A DNA stretch of 64,000 bases, from NCBI RefSeq assembly GCF_021190955.1, contig NZ_JAIOAO010000001.1, positions 248,001-312,000 of the forward strand, in the 5' to 3' direction. Below, in pieces: positions 1-9,959 of this stretch (position 1 is the stretch's first letter; each line of letters opens with the position of its first letter). The stretch comes from Parachryseolinea silvisoli (lineage in GTDB: Bacteria > Bacteroidota > Bacteroidia > Cytophagales > Cyclobacteriaceae). The position numbers and the translations under genes were made by a program. The notes beneath the pieces are model-generated. The model did no database searches and was not told the DNA's origin. It saw nothing but the letters and a program-made list of their open reading frames with translations.

Positions 1-698
1 GCGCCGACTTGAACAGCGCTAACAATACAGCGGAGAATGCTCGTCGCTATTTCAACTTCCTATTGAACAAATCCCTTGAAAGTACGGTCACCGTAGACAC
101 AGCCGTGATGAGTGTTCCGCTGCCCGACTCGGTGGAGCACGATGCTGCCGCACGCGAAGAGCTTTCCATGCTGCGCACGGCACGGTCTATCAATCAATCG
201 CAGATTCGCATGACCCGTCTCAACCGCGTGCCGAAGCTTAGCGCATTCCTGGACCTTGGCTCGCAGGCTACACATTGGGAGTTTAACAACGACTCGCGCT
301 ACTACCTGGTGGGCGTACAACTTTCTTTGCCACTCTTTCAGGGCTTTCGCAACAACTATACCATTCGCCAATATAAACACGAGCTGCAAAAAACAGAGCT
401 GGAGCTGAACAATACAACACGCCAGCTGGAGCTTGCCACGTCAATTGCTCAAAACGACTTACAGACGGCCACACAAAACCTGCAGGCAGCGCACCAGCAA
501 CAACGCTCGGCCCAAAGCTACTTTACACTGATCGAAAAAGGATACCAACAAGGTGTCAACAGCCTGATCGAGTTTCTCGACGCCCGTAACCAGTTGACGG
601 CCTCCGCCCTGCAGCTCAACCTGCGCACCTTTGACGTACTGCGCGCCGTGGCACGACTGGAGCGTGAAACAGCTTCCTATACCCTCACTTCAAACTAA
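1..698 (+). CDS. TolC-family outer membrane efflux protein (5' truncated)
   Basis: This is the C-terminal part of an outer membrane factor of the TolC type, the exit duct of a tripartite efflux pump. The reading frame is open to the left edge of the window, so the true start lies outside; the TTG at position 9 is only an internal codon. The visible 229 residues show the alternating long helices and short beta strands of the family, with many Gln, Asn and Leu residues in the helical stretches and a typical 'GVQLSLPLFQGF' strand. The adaptor gene follows after 29 bases and the RND pump after that, on the same strand, so this is the first visible gene of an efflux operon. The substrate cannot be told. 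Confidence 0.9.
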   Translation, partial: ADLNSANNTAENARRYFNFLLNKSLESTVTVDTAVMSVPLPDSVEHDAAAREELSMLRTARSINQSQIRMTRLNRVPKLSAFLDLGSQATHWEFNNDSRYYLVGVQLSLPLFQGFRNNYTIRQYKHELQKTELELNNTTRQLELATSIAQNDLQTATQNLQAAHQQQRSAQSYFTLIEKGYQQGVNSLIEFLDARNQLTASALQLNLRTFDVLRAVARLERETASYTLTSN

Positions 699-727
699 CC
701 GATTCTAACGACCTCAACATACGCATT

Positions 728-1792
728 ATGAAACGTATCCATACATCCTTCCTTTCTTCCCTGGCGTTCATCGCCATCCTGGCCGCGGTGCAGGCTTGCT
801 CTGACAGCAAGGGAAACACCCGCAGCATTCCGTCCCGCTCCGAGGCCGTGCCTGTGAAAGTCATGGCGCTGGAGAAAAGCTCTTCCGCTGCCGCCGTCAT
901 TGCCTCTGGACAGCTCAGCACCGAAGACGAATCCATTCTGGGCTTTAAGATCGGGGGCGTGGTCAGCCGCGTGCTGGTCAAAGAAGGTGACGCCGTCAAA
1001 AAGGGACAGCTCCTGGCAACACTCGACCAAACCGAGATCGACGCTACAGTAGCGCAGGCACGCCACGGCTTTGAGAAAGCGCAACGCGACTACGAACGCA
1101 CCAGCCATCTGTACCACGACAGTGTCGCTACGCTGGAGCAATGGCAGAACTCCCAGACCGCCCTGGACGTAGCACGCGAGCAGCTTGCTGCCGCCCGCTT
1201 TAACAAGAGCCACGCGGAAATACGGGCTGCCGGCAATGGCTATGTGCTCAGCAAGTTTATCAATCCCGGCCAGGTGGTGGGCGCAGGCGAACGGGCTCTG
1301 CAGTGTAACGTTACGGCCAATGGTAACTGGGTTCTGAAAGTAAGTGTGAGCGATAAACAATGGGCGCTGCTGAAGGTTGGAGAAAAAGCTGCGATCTCTA
1401 TCGATGCGTTTCCAGATCAGTCATTCCCCGCTGTGATTTCCCGGAAGTCTGAAACTGTAGATCGTCAGACCGGGACCTTTACCGTAGAGCTTCGTCTGGA
1501 CGCTACCAAAGCCCGCCTGGCCACAGGCATGTTTGGCTCGGCGAAGATCCAATCTGCGCAAACCAATACCTTCTGGTCGGTGCCCTATGAAAGTGTGCTC
1601 GATGCCAGCGGCGACGAAGGATTCGTTTTTGTTACCCGCGACGATAAAACGGCGCATAAGCAACGCGTTACGGTTGCCTCCTTTGACGGCCAGCACATCA
1701 ACATTCGCGGCGGACTGGAAGATGCCGGCAAACTGATCATCTCGGGTAGCGCATACCTGTCCGACAACTCTCCCATCACCATTATACAATAA
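728..1792 (+). CDS. RND efflux periplasmic adaptor subunit (lipoprotein)
   Basis: Membrane fusion protein that joins an inner-membrane RND pump to its TolC-like duct. The N-terminus is a lipoprotein signal with the lipidated cysteine at residue 24 ('LAAVQACSD'). A biotinyl/lipoyl-like half follows ('VLVKEGDAVKKGQLLATLDQ'), then a helical hairpin containing 'RTSHLYHDSVATLEQW', the second lipoyl half, and a beta-barrel region with the 'DRQTGTFTVELRLD' segment typical of HlyD/AcrA adaptors. At 354 residues it has the usual length. It lies 29 bases after the TolC-like gene and 5 bases before the pump gene, so the three are very probably co-transcribed. Confidence 0.93.
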   Translation: MKRIHTSFLSSLAFIAILAAVQACSDSKGNTRSIPSRSEAVPVKVMALEKSSSAAAVIASGQLSTEDESILGFKIGGVVSRVLVKEGDAVKKGQLLATLDQTEIDATVAQARHGFEKAQRDYERTSHLYHDSVATLEQWQNSQTALDVAREQLAAARFNKSHAEIRAAGNGYVLSKFINPGQVVGAGERALQCNVTANGNWVLKVSVSDKQWALLKVGEKAAISIDAFPDQSFPAVISRKSETVDRQTGTFTVELRLDATKARLATGMFGSAKIQSAQTNTFWSVPYESVLDASGDEGFVFVTRDDKTAHKQRVTVASFDGQHINIRGGLEDAGKLIISGSAYLSDNSPITIIQ

Positions 1793-1797
1793 GCTGT

Positions 1798-4700
1798 ATG
1801 AAGATCTCTGAATATGCTGTCAAGAATTATCAGTTTACGCTGATCATGTTCTTAATGGCCGCTGCCGTGGGCATCACCACGCTGCTGACCATGCCCCGGG
1901 GAGAAGACCCGGAAACCGAATCTCCGCAGTTCTCTGTCGTCGTAGTATACCCCGGCACCAGCCCTAAGGATATGGAAGAGCTGGTGGTCGATCCGATGGA
2001 AGAACGCATCCACGAGCTGGACGATATCAAGAAGATCAAGACGACCATTAAAGACGGCCTGGCCGTGGTGAACGTGATCTACAAATACGAAACCGACCCC
2101 GATGACAAGTATCAGGAAATGGTACGCGAGATTGGGAGCCTACGCCAGGAATTACCCCGCGACATCTATAGCATCGACATCATGAAGTTCCAGCCCTCCG
2201 ATGTAAACGTCGTGCAAGTAGCCCTCGTATCGGACAATGCCTCGCGCAGCCGCATGAAAGAATATGCTGAAAATCTGCAAGACGAGCTGGAGCGGTTATC
2301 GCCGTTGAAGAACGTGGAGATCCACGGCCTTCCCGAACAGATCGTGCGCGTGGACCTGCGGTTGGAAAAGATCGCACAGATGAATATTCCGCTGGAGGCT
2401 ATTACCGGCAGCATTCAAAGTGAAATGGCCAATATACCGGGTGGTAGTGTCGTCGCCGGCTCGAAATCGATTAATATTAAGACCAGTGGCAACTATACTT
2501 CCCTGGAAGAGATTAAAAACACCATTGTGTTCACCGCCAACGGTCACAACATCCTGCTGCGCGATGTAGCCGATGCCTACCTCACCTTTGAAGAGAGTAA
2601 TCACAGTACACGCCTGAACGGCCACCGAAGCGTATTTGTCGTCGCGGCACAAAAGCCCGGCTTTAACATCTCCAGTACCAAAGAAATTTATGCGCCCGTA
2701 TTGGACAAGTTCGCCAAGACCTTGCCCAACAACATTGCCATGGTTCAAAACTTCGACCAGGCCGACAACGTCAACAAACGCCTGAGTGGCCTGGGCATAG
2801 ACTTCCTGATCGCCATTCTGCTGGTATCGATCACGCTGTTGCCGTTGGGCTGGCGTGCCGCCATCGTGGTAATGATCTCGATTCCATTGTCACTGGCCAT
2901 TGGACTGGTGATGCTGAACCTCTTTGGCATCAGTCTGAACCAGCTTAGCATTGTAGGCTTAGTGGTGGCGTTGGGCCTGTTGGTGGACGACAGCATTGTA
3001 GTCGTAGAGAATATCGAGCGCTGGATGCGCGAAGGGCACTCGCGCCTGGATGCCACCATTAAAGGCACCAGTCAAATAGGCCTCGCCGTAATGGGCTGTA
3101 CCGCTACCCTGATCATCGCCTTCCTGCCCCTGGTATTTCTTCCCGAAGCCTCCGGAGATTTTATCCGGGGTCTACCCCTGGCCGTAATCTTTGGTGTCTT
3201 TGCCTCTATGATCGTATCGCTGACGGTAATTCCCTTTCTGTCGAGCCGCTTGCTCAAGAACCACACCGGTGATAATATTTTCATGAAGGCATTACAGCGT
3301 CTTATCTCGGGTAGCTATGCGCGTCTGTTGGACAAAGCGCTGAAGAACCCTGTCACTACGCTCATCATCGCGGGAGTAATCTTCTTCGGTTCGCTGCAGC
3401 TCTTTTCCGTGATCGGCTTTAGCATCTTCCCATCGTCGGAAAAACCGCAGTTCCTGATCAACACCATTACACCACTGCAAACCAGCCTGGAACAAACCGA
3501 CTCTGTAGCACACTACGTAGAAGGAACCCTGGACACCATACCCGAAGTAAAATACTTCGCCACCAACGTAGGCCGTGGCAACCCACGCGTATACTACAAC
3601 GTGATTCAGGAAAATGAACGTACCGACTTCTCGCAGACATTCGTTCAACTGGACGAGCATGCTTCGGTTGATACGAAGATGGCCATCATCAATTCGCTGC
3701 GCGAGAAGTTCAAATACTACCCCGGCGCGAAAATCGAAGTCAAGAACTTTGAACAAGGCCCGCCTGTATTGGCTCCTGTCGAAGTACGACTCTTTGGAGA
3801 CAACCTCGATACGCTCCGTGCACTGGCCGGCCGTGTAGAAGCCATGCTGAAACAAACGCCGGGTACCATCTACGTGAACAACCCCGTCAGCAACCTGATG
3901 AGCAACATCCGCGTGGACATCAACCAGGAGAAGTCGCGCATGGCGGGTATCAACACCGTCGACATTGATCGTACCGTACGTCTGGCCGTCGCGGGCCTGA
4001 ACCTGGGCAGCTTCTCCGACAGCGAGGGCGAAGACTACGACATCGTCGTGACCACGCCCAAACAAGAACGTGCCACACTTGGGTCTCTTGACAACCTCTT
4101 CGTCAACAACCGGGCCGGTGCCGCGATACCACTCGCCCAGATTGCCGAGCTGAAGCTGGAGACATCCCCGATCAGCATCGACCACTATGACAAAATCCGC
4201 ATCGTGGCAGTCTCTTCATTCGTCGAAAAAGGTTATCTCAACGACCGGGTCATTACCGAAGTCGTGGACAAGATGGAGCACATGAAGCTGCCTGCCGGCT
4301 ACACCTACCGCATGGGCGGTGACGTAGAGGCCAGCCAGGAATCGTTCGGAGGATTGGGTACGATCATTATCGTAACGGTATTCCTCTTCGTGGCAGTGCT
4401 GCTATTGATGTTCAAGACGTTTAAGAGTCTGTTGATTGTATTGAGCGTGATTCCTCTCGGGATTGTGGGGGCGGTTGTAGGATTGCTGGTTACAGGCAAC
4501 ACGCTTTCTTTCGTAGCGATCATCGGATTGATCGCACTCGCCGGTGTGGAAGTTAAGAACTCGATCTTACTTGTGGACTTCACCAACCAGTTGCGTCAGC
4601 AAGGTAAGTCGGTAGAGGATGCGATTCGTGAAGCGGGTGAAGTGAGATTCTTGCCGATTGTGTTGACGTCACTGACGGCCATTGGTGGTTTGATGCCGAT

Positions 4701-4827
4701 TGCGTTGTCGGTTAATCCATTAATCTCACCGCTGGCGGTGGTATTGATTGGTGGGTTGATTAGCTCGACACTGCTATCGCGGATTGTGACGCCAGTAGTA
4801 TATAAGCTTATTCCTCCCAGAATATAA
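1798..4827 (+). CDS. Efflux RND transporter permease subunit (AcrB/HAE1-like)
   Basis: Proton-driven inner-membrane pump of the RND superfamily, 1009 residues and close to the usual length. It has the internally duplicated layout: one N-terminal transmembrane helix, a large periplasmic loop, five further helices, then the same again. The proton-relay aspartates are in 'GLLVDDSIVVVEN' (helix 4) and the matching lysine is in 'VEVKNSILLVDF' (helix 10), so the pump should be active. The conserved motifs fit the hydrophobic/amphiphilic efflux branch better than the CzcA/CusA heavy-metal branch, but the drug or solute is unknown. It closes the efflux operon and is followed by a strong terminator hairpin. 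Confidence 0.94.
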   Translation: MKISEYAVKNYQFTLIMFLMAAAVGITTLLTMPRGEDPETESPQFSVVVVYPGTSPKDMEELVVDPMEERIHELDDIKKIKTTIKDGLAVVNVIYKYETDPDDKYQEMVREIGSLRQELPRDIYSIDIMKFQPSDVNVVQVALVSDNASRSRMKEYAENLQDELERLSPLKNVEIHGLPEQIVRVDLRLEKIAQMNIPLEAITGSIQSEMANIPGGSVVAGSKSINIKTSGNYTSLEEIKNTIVFTANGHNILLRDVADAYLTFEESNHSTRLNGHRSVFVVAAQKPGFNISSTKEIYAPVLDKFAKTLPNNIAMVQNFDQADNVNKRLSGLGIDFLIAILLVSITLLPLGWRAAIVVMISIPLSLAIGLVMLNLFGISLNQLSIVGLVVALGLLVDDSIVVVENIERWMREGHSRLDATIKGTSQIGLAVMGCTATLIIAFLPLVFLPEASGDFIRGLPLAVIFGVFASMIVSLTVIPFLSSRLLKNHTGDNIFMKALQRLISGSYARLLDKALKNPVTTLIIAGVIFFGSLQLFSVIGFSIFPSSEKPQFLINTITPLQTSLEQTDSVAHYVEGTLDTIPEVKYFATNVGRGNPRVYYNVIQENERTDFSQTFVQLDEHASVDTKMAIINSLREKFKYYPGAKIEVKNFEQGPPVLAPVEVRLFGDNLDTLRALAGRVEAMLKQTPGTIYVNNPVSNLMSNIRVDINQEKSRMAGINTVDIDRTVRLAVAGLNLGSFSDSEGEDYDIVVTTPKQERATLGSLDNLFVNNRAGAAIPLAQIAELKLETSPISIDHYDKIRIVAVSSFVEKGYLNDRVITEVVDKMEHMKLPAGYTYRMGGDVEASQESFGGLGTIIIVTVFLFVAVLLLMFKTFKSLLIVLSVIPLGIVGAVVGLLVTGNTLSFVAIIGLIALAGVEVKNSILLVDFTNQLRQQGKSVEDAIREAGEVRFLPIVLTSLTAIGGLMPIALSVNPLISPLAVVLIGGLISSTLLSRIVTPVVYKLIPPRI

Positions 4828-4850
4828 TTTGTAGCCTATATAAAAATGCA

Positions 4851-4880
4851 AAGGCCTCGGTCACAACCGGGGCCTTTTTA
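4851..4880 (+). terminator. Rho-independent terminator of the RND operon
   Basis: A 10-bp stem (AAGGCCTCGG pairing with CCGGGGCCTT, including one G-T pair) around the loop TCACAA is followed by TTTA. It lies 24 bases after the pump stop codon. The A-rich left flank may also let it end the convergent helicase transcript. Confidence 0.85.
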
Positions 4881-4911
4881 TTCTCCAGGGCTTCGTTGTT
4901 CTTACAACCTC

Positions 4912-7386
4912 TCAAGACGTTCTACGCTTCGCTCCCCGCACAGCCTCCGCCGTCCAGGGATCTTCCGGCCAATGGTGACGTGGGTAGCGCATGCGTAACT
5001 CTTTCCGTACCTCGTGGTATGTAGTCTGCCAGAAGCTCTTCAGGTCTTGTGTTACCTGCACAGGTTTATAGCCGGGTGAAAGCAAATGCAACAGCACCTT
5101 CGTACGTCCTTCATTAATCGAAGGTGTTTCCAATAACCCAAACATCTCCTGCAAGCGTACTTCGATCACCGGGAAACGCCCGTCGACAAAATACTGTAAC
5201 TGAATCATCGACCCACTGGGCACTTGTATCCGTACAGGCGCCAACGTATCCAGTCGGCTGCCAAGCTCCCAGGGTAACAGCGAGGGAAGTATATCGTGCC
5301 AGTTCAGTCGTTGCAATTCACTCAGGCGCGACAGGCCCGTCAGAAATGGCGCAAGCCACACCTCGAGAGTTTCAAGTAAAGCCTCCTCCTGCACATCCGG
5401 CCACGCTTCTTCGGGGCGCCACTGTTTCAGGCTCATGACGCGGGCCTGCCAGGCTTGCTGCGCTTCGTCCCAGCCGATGGCTTTCAAACCCTTGTCGCGT
5501 ATATAGTGGCAGATGACGGCCACGCGGCTTTCATCGGACACCTGGGCCAATGGTTTGCTCTCCAGCAACAAGGTGCCTACGCGTTTTTCGAGGTTGCCGA
5601 CCACGGCTTTGCGCTCGTCGTCCCAACGCACTACTTCCTGCGCGCGTGCCTGGGCGACCAGATCGGCGGGGTTGACAGCCGTTGCGAGAAAGATTTTGCC
5701 TTCGCCGCTGCCGGCATCCAGCTGCGCCACACACAACCACGTCTCGCGATGCAGCGGGTCGTGGTCTGCCAGCTTGGCGACGCGGCCGTTGGCCAGTTTG
5801 TAGCGCTCGCTATTCTTGCCTTGCTGTTGGGCAACACGTTCGGGATACGCCGCCAGCAACAGCCGGCCAATCGTTTCATCTTTCGGAATGATATTGTCTT
5901 CCTCGACCTTTAGCATCCGGCGCCAGTTGGCTGCGAGTTTCTCCACACGCTCCAGTATGCCGCGGTCGGCGAAAGACTTTTCTCCTTTGCGCCATTTGCG
6001 CAGAGCCTCTATACGCAACGCGAGGTCGGCGCCTGCCTCTTTGGGAAGCGGGTCACGCTCTTCCATCAGCGCGGCGATATCGGCCGCCAGGCCCACTTGC
6101 TTATCCGCTACGGCTTCCAGTAACAAGTGGGCTATGCGCGGATGCGTCGGTAATTTCAACATCTCCCGCCCACGGCTGGTAATAATCCCTTCGTTTGTCG
6201 CGCCCAGCGCTTGTAGCAGCTCCTTCGCCTGGTTTACCGTGCCGGCGGGCGGTACGGTGGCCCACGTTAGGTCTCGCATGTCGCGCACACCCCATTGGCT
6301 CAGCTCCAGTACGAGGGGTGCGAGGTCGGCTTCCAATATCTCGGGCGTACGGTTTGCGACGAGGGTCGCTTGAATCGACTCCGTCCACAGTCTATAGCAC
6401 GTGCCGGCATTCAGACGCCCGGCACGACCGGCGCGCTGGTCGGCCGCATCTTTGGTAACACGTACAGTATCGAGGCGCGTCAGGCCGCTACGCGGATCAA
6501 ACTTCGGTACCCGCGCCAACCCGCAGTCGATCACAATACGAATGCCCTCAATAGTCAGTGACGTTTCAGCGATCGACGTTGCGATGACGATTTTGCGCCT
6601 GCCCGCAGGGTGCGGCAGAATGGCCTCTTGTTGTTTCTGAAAGGGGAGATCACCATAGAGTGGGTGCAGGCTCGCATTTACACCTTCCTCTTCCAGCAGT
6701 GACTGTACACGGTTGATCTCGCCCGCGCCAGGCAGAAAGGCCAGTATATCCCCCTCCTCATCGCGCAGTGCGCGGCGGATGGCTTTCGCCATGCGGGTAG
6801 CAATGGGCACAAACTCGTCGTCCAGGGCATAGCGAATGGCTACGGGGTACTGCCGTCCGGTAGAAGTAATGATCGGCGCTTTGAGCAAGGCCGAAAGATA
6901 GTCACCATCGAGCGTCGCCGACATGATGAGGATGCGCAGGTCGTCGCGCAACAACTGTTGCGCCTGCAACGCCAGGGCCAGCGCCAGATCTGCGTGTAAG
7001 CTGCGTTCGTGGAATTCATCAAAGATCAACAGGCCGACTTCTTCCAGGCTGTTGTCGGTTTGCAACATCCGCGTCAGAATCCCTTCGGTCACGACTTCGA
7101 TACGCGTCTGTTTGCCTATGCGGGTTTCGAACCGTACGCGGTAGCCGACAGTATCCGCTACACTTTCCCCGCGCAGGCTGGCCATGCGCTGCGCCACGGA
7201 CCGTGCCGCCAGGCGGCGTGGCTCCAGCATAATGATCTTTTTGCCCTGCAGCCAGGGCTCATCCAGCAACTCCAGGGGCAGCACAGTGGACTTACCGGCG
7301 CCCGGGGGCGCCTGAAGAATAGCAATGTTAGATTCGGCAAGCCTTGTACGAAGGGCCGGAAGTGTCTCAAGAACCGGATACTGCAT
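4912..7386 (-). CDS. hrpB: ATP-dependent helicase HrpB
   Basis: DEAH-box helicase of the HrpB family (superfamily 2). From the N-terminus it shows a Walker A motif 'APPGAGKST', a 'LEPRRLAARSVAQRM' motif Ia, the DEAH-type box 'DEFHERS', the 'SATLDGD' motif III, 'ATSIAETSLTIEGI' (motif V) and 'DQRAGRAGR' (motif VI). The HA2-like helical region and the HrpB-specific C-terminal domain follow, ending with the basic 'MRYPRHHWPEDPW' stretch typical of HrpB. I chose the ATG at 7386 ('MQYPVLETLP'), where family similarity begins, although the frame is open to an ATG at 7410. The cellular role of HrpB is poorly defined; RNA remodelling is presumed from the family. It is convergent with the efflux operon and 45 bases downstream of the ceramidase-like gene. 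Confidence 0.94.
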   Translation of the reverse strand: MQYPVLETLPALRTRLAESNIAILQAPPGAGKSTVLPLELLDEPWLQGKKIIMLEPRRLAARSVAQRMASLRGESVADTVGYRVRFETRIGKQTRIEVVTEGILTRMLQTDNSLEEVGLLIFDEFHERSLHADLALALALQAQQLLRDDLRILIMSATLDGDYLSALLKAPIITSTGRQYPVAIRYALDDEFVPIATRMAKAIRRALRDEEGDILAFLPGAGEINRVQSLLEEEGVNASLHPLYGDLPFQKQQEAILPHPAGRRKIVIATSIAETSLTIEGIRIVIDCGLARVPKFDPRSGLTRLDTVRVTKDAADQRAGRAGRLNAGTCYRLWTESIQATLVANRTPEILEADLAPLVLELSQWGVRDMRDLTWATVPPAGTVNQAKELLQALGATNEGIITSRGREMLKLPTHPRIAHLLLEAVADKQVGLAADIAALMEERDPLPKEAGADLALRIEALRKWRKGEKSFADRGILERVEKLAANWRRMLKVEEDNIIPKDETIGRLLLAAYPERVAQQQGKNSERYKLANGRVAKLADHDPLHRETWLCVAQLDAGSGEGKIFLATAVNPADLVAQARAQEVVRWDDERKAVVGNLEKRVGTLLLESKPLAQVSDESRVAVICHYIRDKGLKAIGWDEAQQAWQARVMSLKQWRPEEAWPDVQEEALLETLEVWLAPFLTGLSRLSELQRLNWHDILPSLLPWELGSRLDTLAPVRIQVPSGSMIQLQYFVDGRFPVIEVRLQEMFGLLETPSINEGRTKVLLHLLSPGYKPVQVTQDLKSFWQTTYHEVRKELRMRYPRHHWPEDPWTAEAVRGAKRRTS

Positions 7387-7431
7387 CAGGGCAGCAAAGG
7401 TAATGCACACGCACGGGAAGTCCGATAGCCA

Positions 7432-8796
7432 CTACTCAATCGGCGGCGATGTCTGGTCCAGCAGACGATACAGGCAGTAGGTAACATACGCGCCACTGCC
7501 GGGGCCGTACCAGTTCATAAGGCGGGTTTCGTAGTGATCTCTATCGTAGTAGCGGTCGTTGGTGATGTAGCCGATGTAACCGCCATTGAAGCTGGTGACC
7601 ATCGCATGTTGGCCGCGCACTGCCGCCAGCGAGTCGAGGGGTCTGGTCAGCTCACCCGAGTAGTCACAGGGCGTGCCCAGCATGATGAGGTTGCCCATCC
7701 GCAGGGTTGTGAGGTACACAGGGTATTCGCCAAACGCCGCGCGGAAAAACCATGGGCGCACGCCCCAATCTTCCAACACCTTGGCGTTCGGCCGGGGCAA
7801 CGCCAGCTGCACACGGTACATGCCGAGCGTTGTGTCCGCCAGGGGCTGCAGGTCGTCTCGATGAGCCTGGAAAGTATCTTTTAACGTCGTGGCCATCCAG
7901 TCGATGCACGGCTCACCATACTCCGGGGCCGCCGCTTTATGACTGCCTACGGCGCCTGCCATATACATGACAAACGTGTAGCCCGACTTTTCCATCTGGT
8001 CTACCAGTTCACCTGGATAGTCGCGCGACAGCGCCAGGTCTTTCGAGAACAGGCACGTGGCATGCGCGGTAAAGCTCATGAGTAACAAGCGGGTACTGTC
8101 TGCACGGCGCACTTCCACTACCCGCAGCAGCGAGTCCACCGCGCCGCCCTTTGCCAGCCGGTTCAGCACAGCGTGTCGCACCGGAATCTCTGCCGTACGC
8201 AGCTGCGCGGGTACCAGGTTGGCGGATGCTTTTTGAATGGACTGTTTGATCTTATGCGCAATGAATTGGACGACGGTGTCCTCATAGCTCCCAAAGAGAA
8301 TGCCGGTCGCCCCTTCGCCCCAGTTACCAATGCTGTTGTGCGTATGGGTGGACCCGAGATACGTATTGTTGATGTGGAAGCCGATGTCTGGCAACTGCTG
8401 CTGTAACAACGCTGTGACTGTTGGCGGAATGATCAGCAGGTCGGCGCTAACGATGGCAACACGGGCTGTGCCGTTGTCGATTACGATCGTGCGGACGTAG
8501 ATAGAATCCCGTACGCTGCTATATACTTTGCCCATACGGTTGCCGTAGCCGGCCAGTGCTATGGGAGTCTCCGGTGTCATATTCACCTTCGCAAATCCCA
8601 CGGCGAAGCCCTTCGTCTGTTCGGACACCAGGGGCTGCACACTGTCCAACCGTTGCATCATGGTCTTATACGCAGGCTGCTCCCGCACCGGGGTCCGGCT
8701 AAGCGGCACAATGGTAATGACGAGGAATATGAGGACGATGCCCAGGAGGACGGCCAGGGTGATGCCGGCGTAGCGCAGGATTTTCCGGATGATCAT
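7432..8796 (-). CDS. Neutral/alkaline non-lysosomal ceramidase-like protein
   Basis: About 454 residues. An N-terminal membrane anchor ('GITLAVLLGIVLIFLVITIV') is followed by the amidase domain of the neutral ceramidase family, recognisable from 'VGFAKVNMTPETPIALAGYG', the metal-site segment 'GSTHTHNSIGNW', and 'NGGYIGYITNDRYY' near the C-terminus. The family hydrolyses the N-acyl bond of ceramides, but many bacterial members match only its N-terminal catalytic domain, as here, and have unknown substrates. I chose the ATG at 8796 because GGGGAG stands just upstream on the coding strand and the signal-anchor follows at once; the frame is open to 8895, which would overlap the divergent cytochrome gene. 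Bacteroidota make sphingolipids, which fits a lipid-related role. Confidence 0.82.
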   Translation of the reverse strand: MIIRKILRYAGITLAVLLGIVLIFLVITIVPLSRTPVREQPAYKTMMQRLDSVQPLVSEQTKGFAVGFAKVNMTPETPIALAGYGNRMGKVYSSVRDSIYVRTIVIDNGTARVAIVSADLLIIPPTVTALLQQQLPDIGFHINNTYLGSTHTHNSIGNWGEGATGILFGSYEDTVVQFIAHKIKQSIQKASANLVPAQLRTAEIPVRHAVLNRLAKGGAVDSLLRVVEVRRADSTRLLLMSFTAHATCLFSKDLALSRDYPGELVDQMEKSGYTFVMYMAGAVGSHKAAAPEYGEPCIDWMATTLKDTFQAHRDDLQPLADTTLGMYRVQLALPRPNAKVLEDWGVRPWFFRAAFGEYPVYLTTLRMGNLIMLGTPCDYSGELTRPLDSLAAVRGQHAMVTSFNGGYIGYITNDRYYDRDHYETRLMNWYGPGSGAYVTYCLYRLLDQTSPPIE

Positions 8797-8900
8797 GACT
8801 CCCCAAGATACGGTTTTCAACCTACCGGGCACAGCCTGGATCGATGTGCGGGTACAATTTTTCCCTGTATGGAGTATAGCTTCCAGCATTGACACAGCTT

Positions 8901-9959
8901 ATGAACAGATTACCCGTGGCATTTGATTCATTATTCCCACAGCGGCGCCACTTTGGCTTGTTACAGGTGGCCCGTGCGGTGTTACTTTTCTTCAACGCCT
9001 TCGTCGCCGCCTGTGCATCTGGCTCCCCATCCCGGCGCGCAATGCTGGTAGTGATTCTGACCTGTATGCTATCCGCGGGGTATGGCTTTACCTCGCCCAC
9101 GCAGGATGATTCCACACAGATCTTACAACACGGCGAGCAGCTGTTCCGCCGGCATTGCAGCGCCTGTCACAGCGTGCACCGCGAAGTTGTTGGCCCGATG
9201 CTCGCCAGCATTACGAAGAAACGAAGCCAGGCCTGGCTCCTGCGCTTCATCCGTAACTCCGAAGAAGTGATCAACAGCGGCGATCCCTATGCCCGGCATA
9301 TGATGGATGCGTTTAATAACCAGGTCATGCCAACCTTTCCCATGCTGTCGCAGCAGGACATCCAATCCATTCTGGTGTATATCGAGCGTGAGTCGCTCGT
9401 GCAGGTAGACGAGACACCGGTACACGACCGGATCACCGTCAAGAGCGACAGCAGCATCCTGCGCGGTCGTATGTTGTTTCGCGACCAATGTTCATCGTGC
9501 CATTTCATTCACTACGAAGGCCGGTATGCCCCGGCGCTCGGCAGCGTCTCGAAACGCCTGCCCCGGGAGTGGCTTATACCATTTATTCAGAATTCACAAA
9601 AGGTAATTCGTGGTGGTGATCCCTACGCACAGGAGCTCTTTGACCGGTATCATAAACGGGTGATGGTCCCGATGGAATTTCTGACCGAAGATGACATTAC
9701 AGACATCCTGAACTACATCGCATTCTCCTCCACAACCGAGGTTCCCACGGTGGCGCCGGAGCAACGCGCGCAGAACCCAGTTGTGTCCGCGGAGGCAGAA
9801 CCCACGGGCGAGGTGGCAGATAAAAAAACAGGTCCTGCTTTTTCCTTGCAGGGCCTGTCGTGGGTGTTGATCACTATCTTTACTATATTGACGATTGTAG
9901 CCATTATCGGCACTGGCTTTGCCTTCCGTACACTTAGATCGCTATGGCGCAAGAAATAG
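8901..9959 (+). CDS. Di-haem cytochrome c, C-terminally membrane-anchored
   Basis: Two consecutive cytochrome c domains, with CXXCH haem sites 'CSACH' near residues 86-90 and 'CSSCH' near 197-201. Each is followed by a repeated 'IRNSEEVINSGDPYA' / 'IQNSQKVIRGGDPYA' segment and a downstream Met ('VMPTF', 'VMVPMEF') suitable as axial ligand. A transmembrane helix near the C-terminus ('WVLITIFTILTIVAIIGTGF') ends in a basic tail, so the haems should face the periplasm. The two halves are clearly related to each other, which points to a domain duplication. The start is uncertain: 8901 gives a long N-terminus, while the ATG at 9042 gives a tidy signal peptide ('MLVVILTCMLSAGYGF') and avoids crowding the divergent gene. 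Role: periplasmic electron transfer, partner unknown. Confidence 0.85.
   Translation: MNRLPVAFDSLFPQRRHFGLLQVARAVLLFFNAFVAACASGSPSRRAMLVVILTCMLSAGYGFTSPTQDDSTQILQHGEQLFRRHCSACHSVHREVVGPMLASITKKRSQAWLLRFIRNSEEVINSGDPYARHMMDAFNNQVMPTFPMLSQQDIQSILVYIERESLVQVDETPVHDRITVKSDSSILRGRMLFRDQCSSCHFIHYEGRYAPALGSVSKRLPREWLIPFIQNSQKVIRGGDPYAQELFDRYHKRVMVPMEFLTEDDITDILNYIAFSSTTEVPTVAPEQRAQNPVVSAEAEPTGEVADKKTGPAFSLQGLSWVLITIFTILTIVAIIGTGFAFRTLRSLWRKK

Noticed and set aside
3292-4185. 297-codon minus-strand open frame inside the RND pump gene
   Set aside because: Antisense to conserved coding sequence, no recognisable domain, and a shadow of a GC-rich gene's codon pattern.
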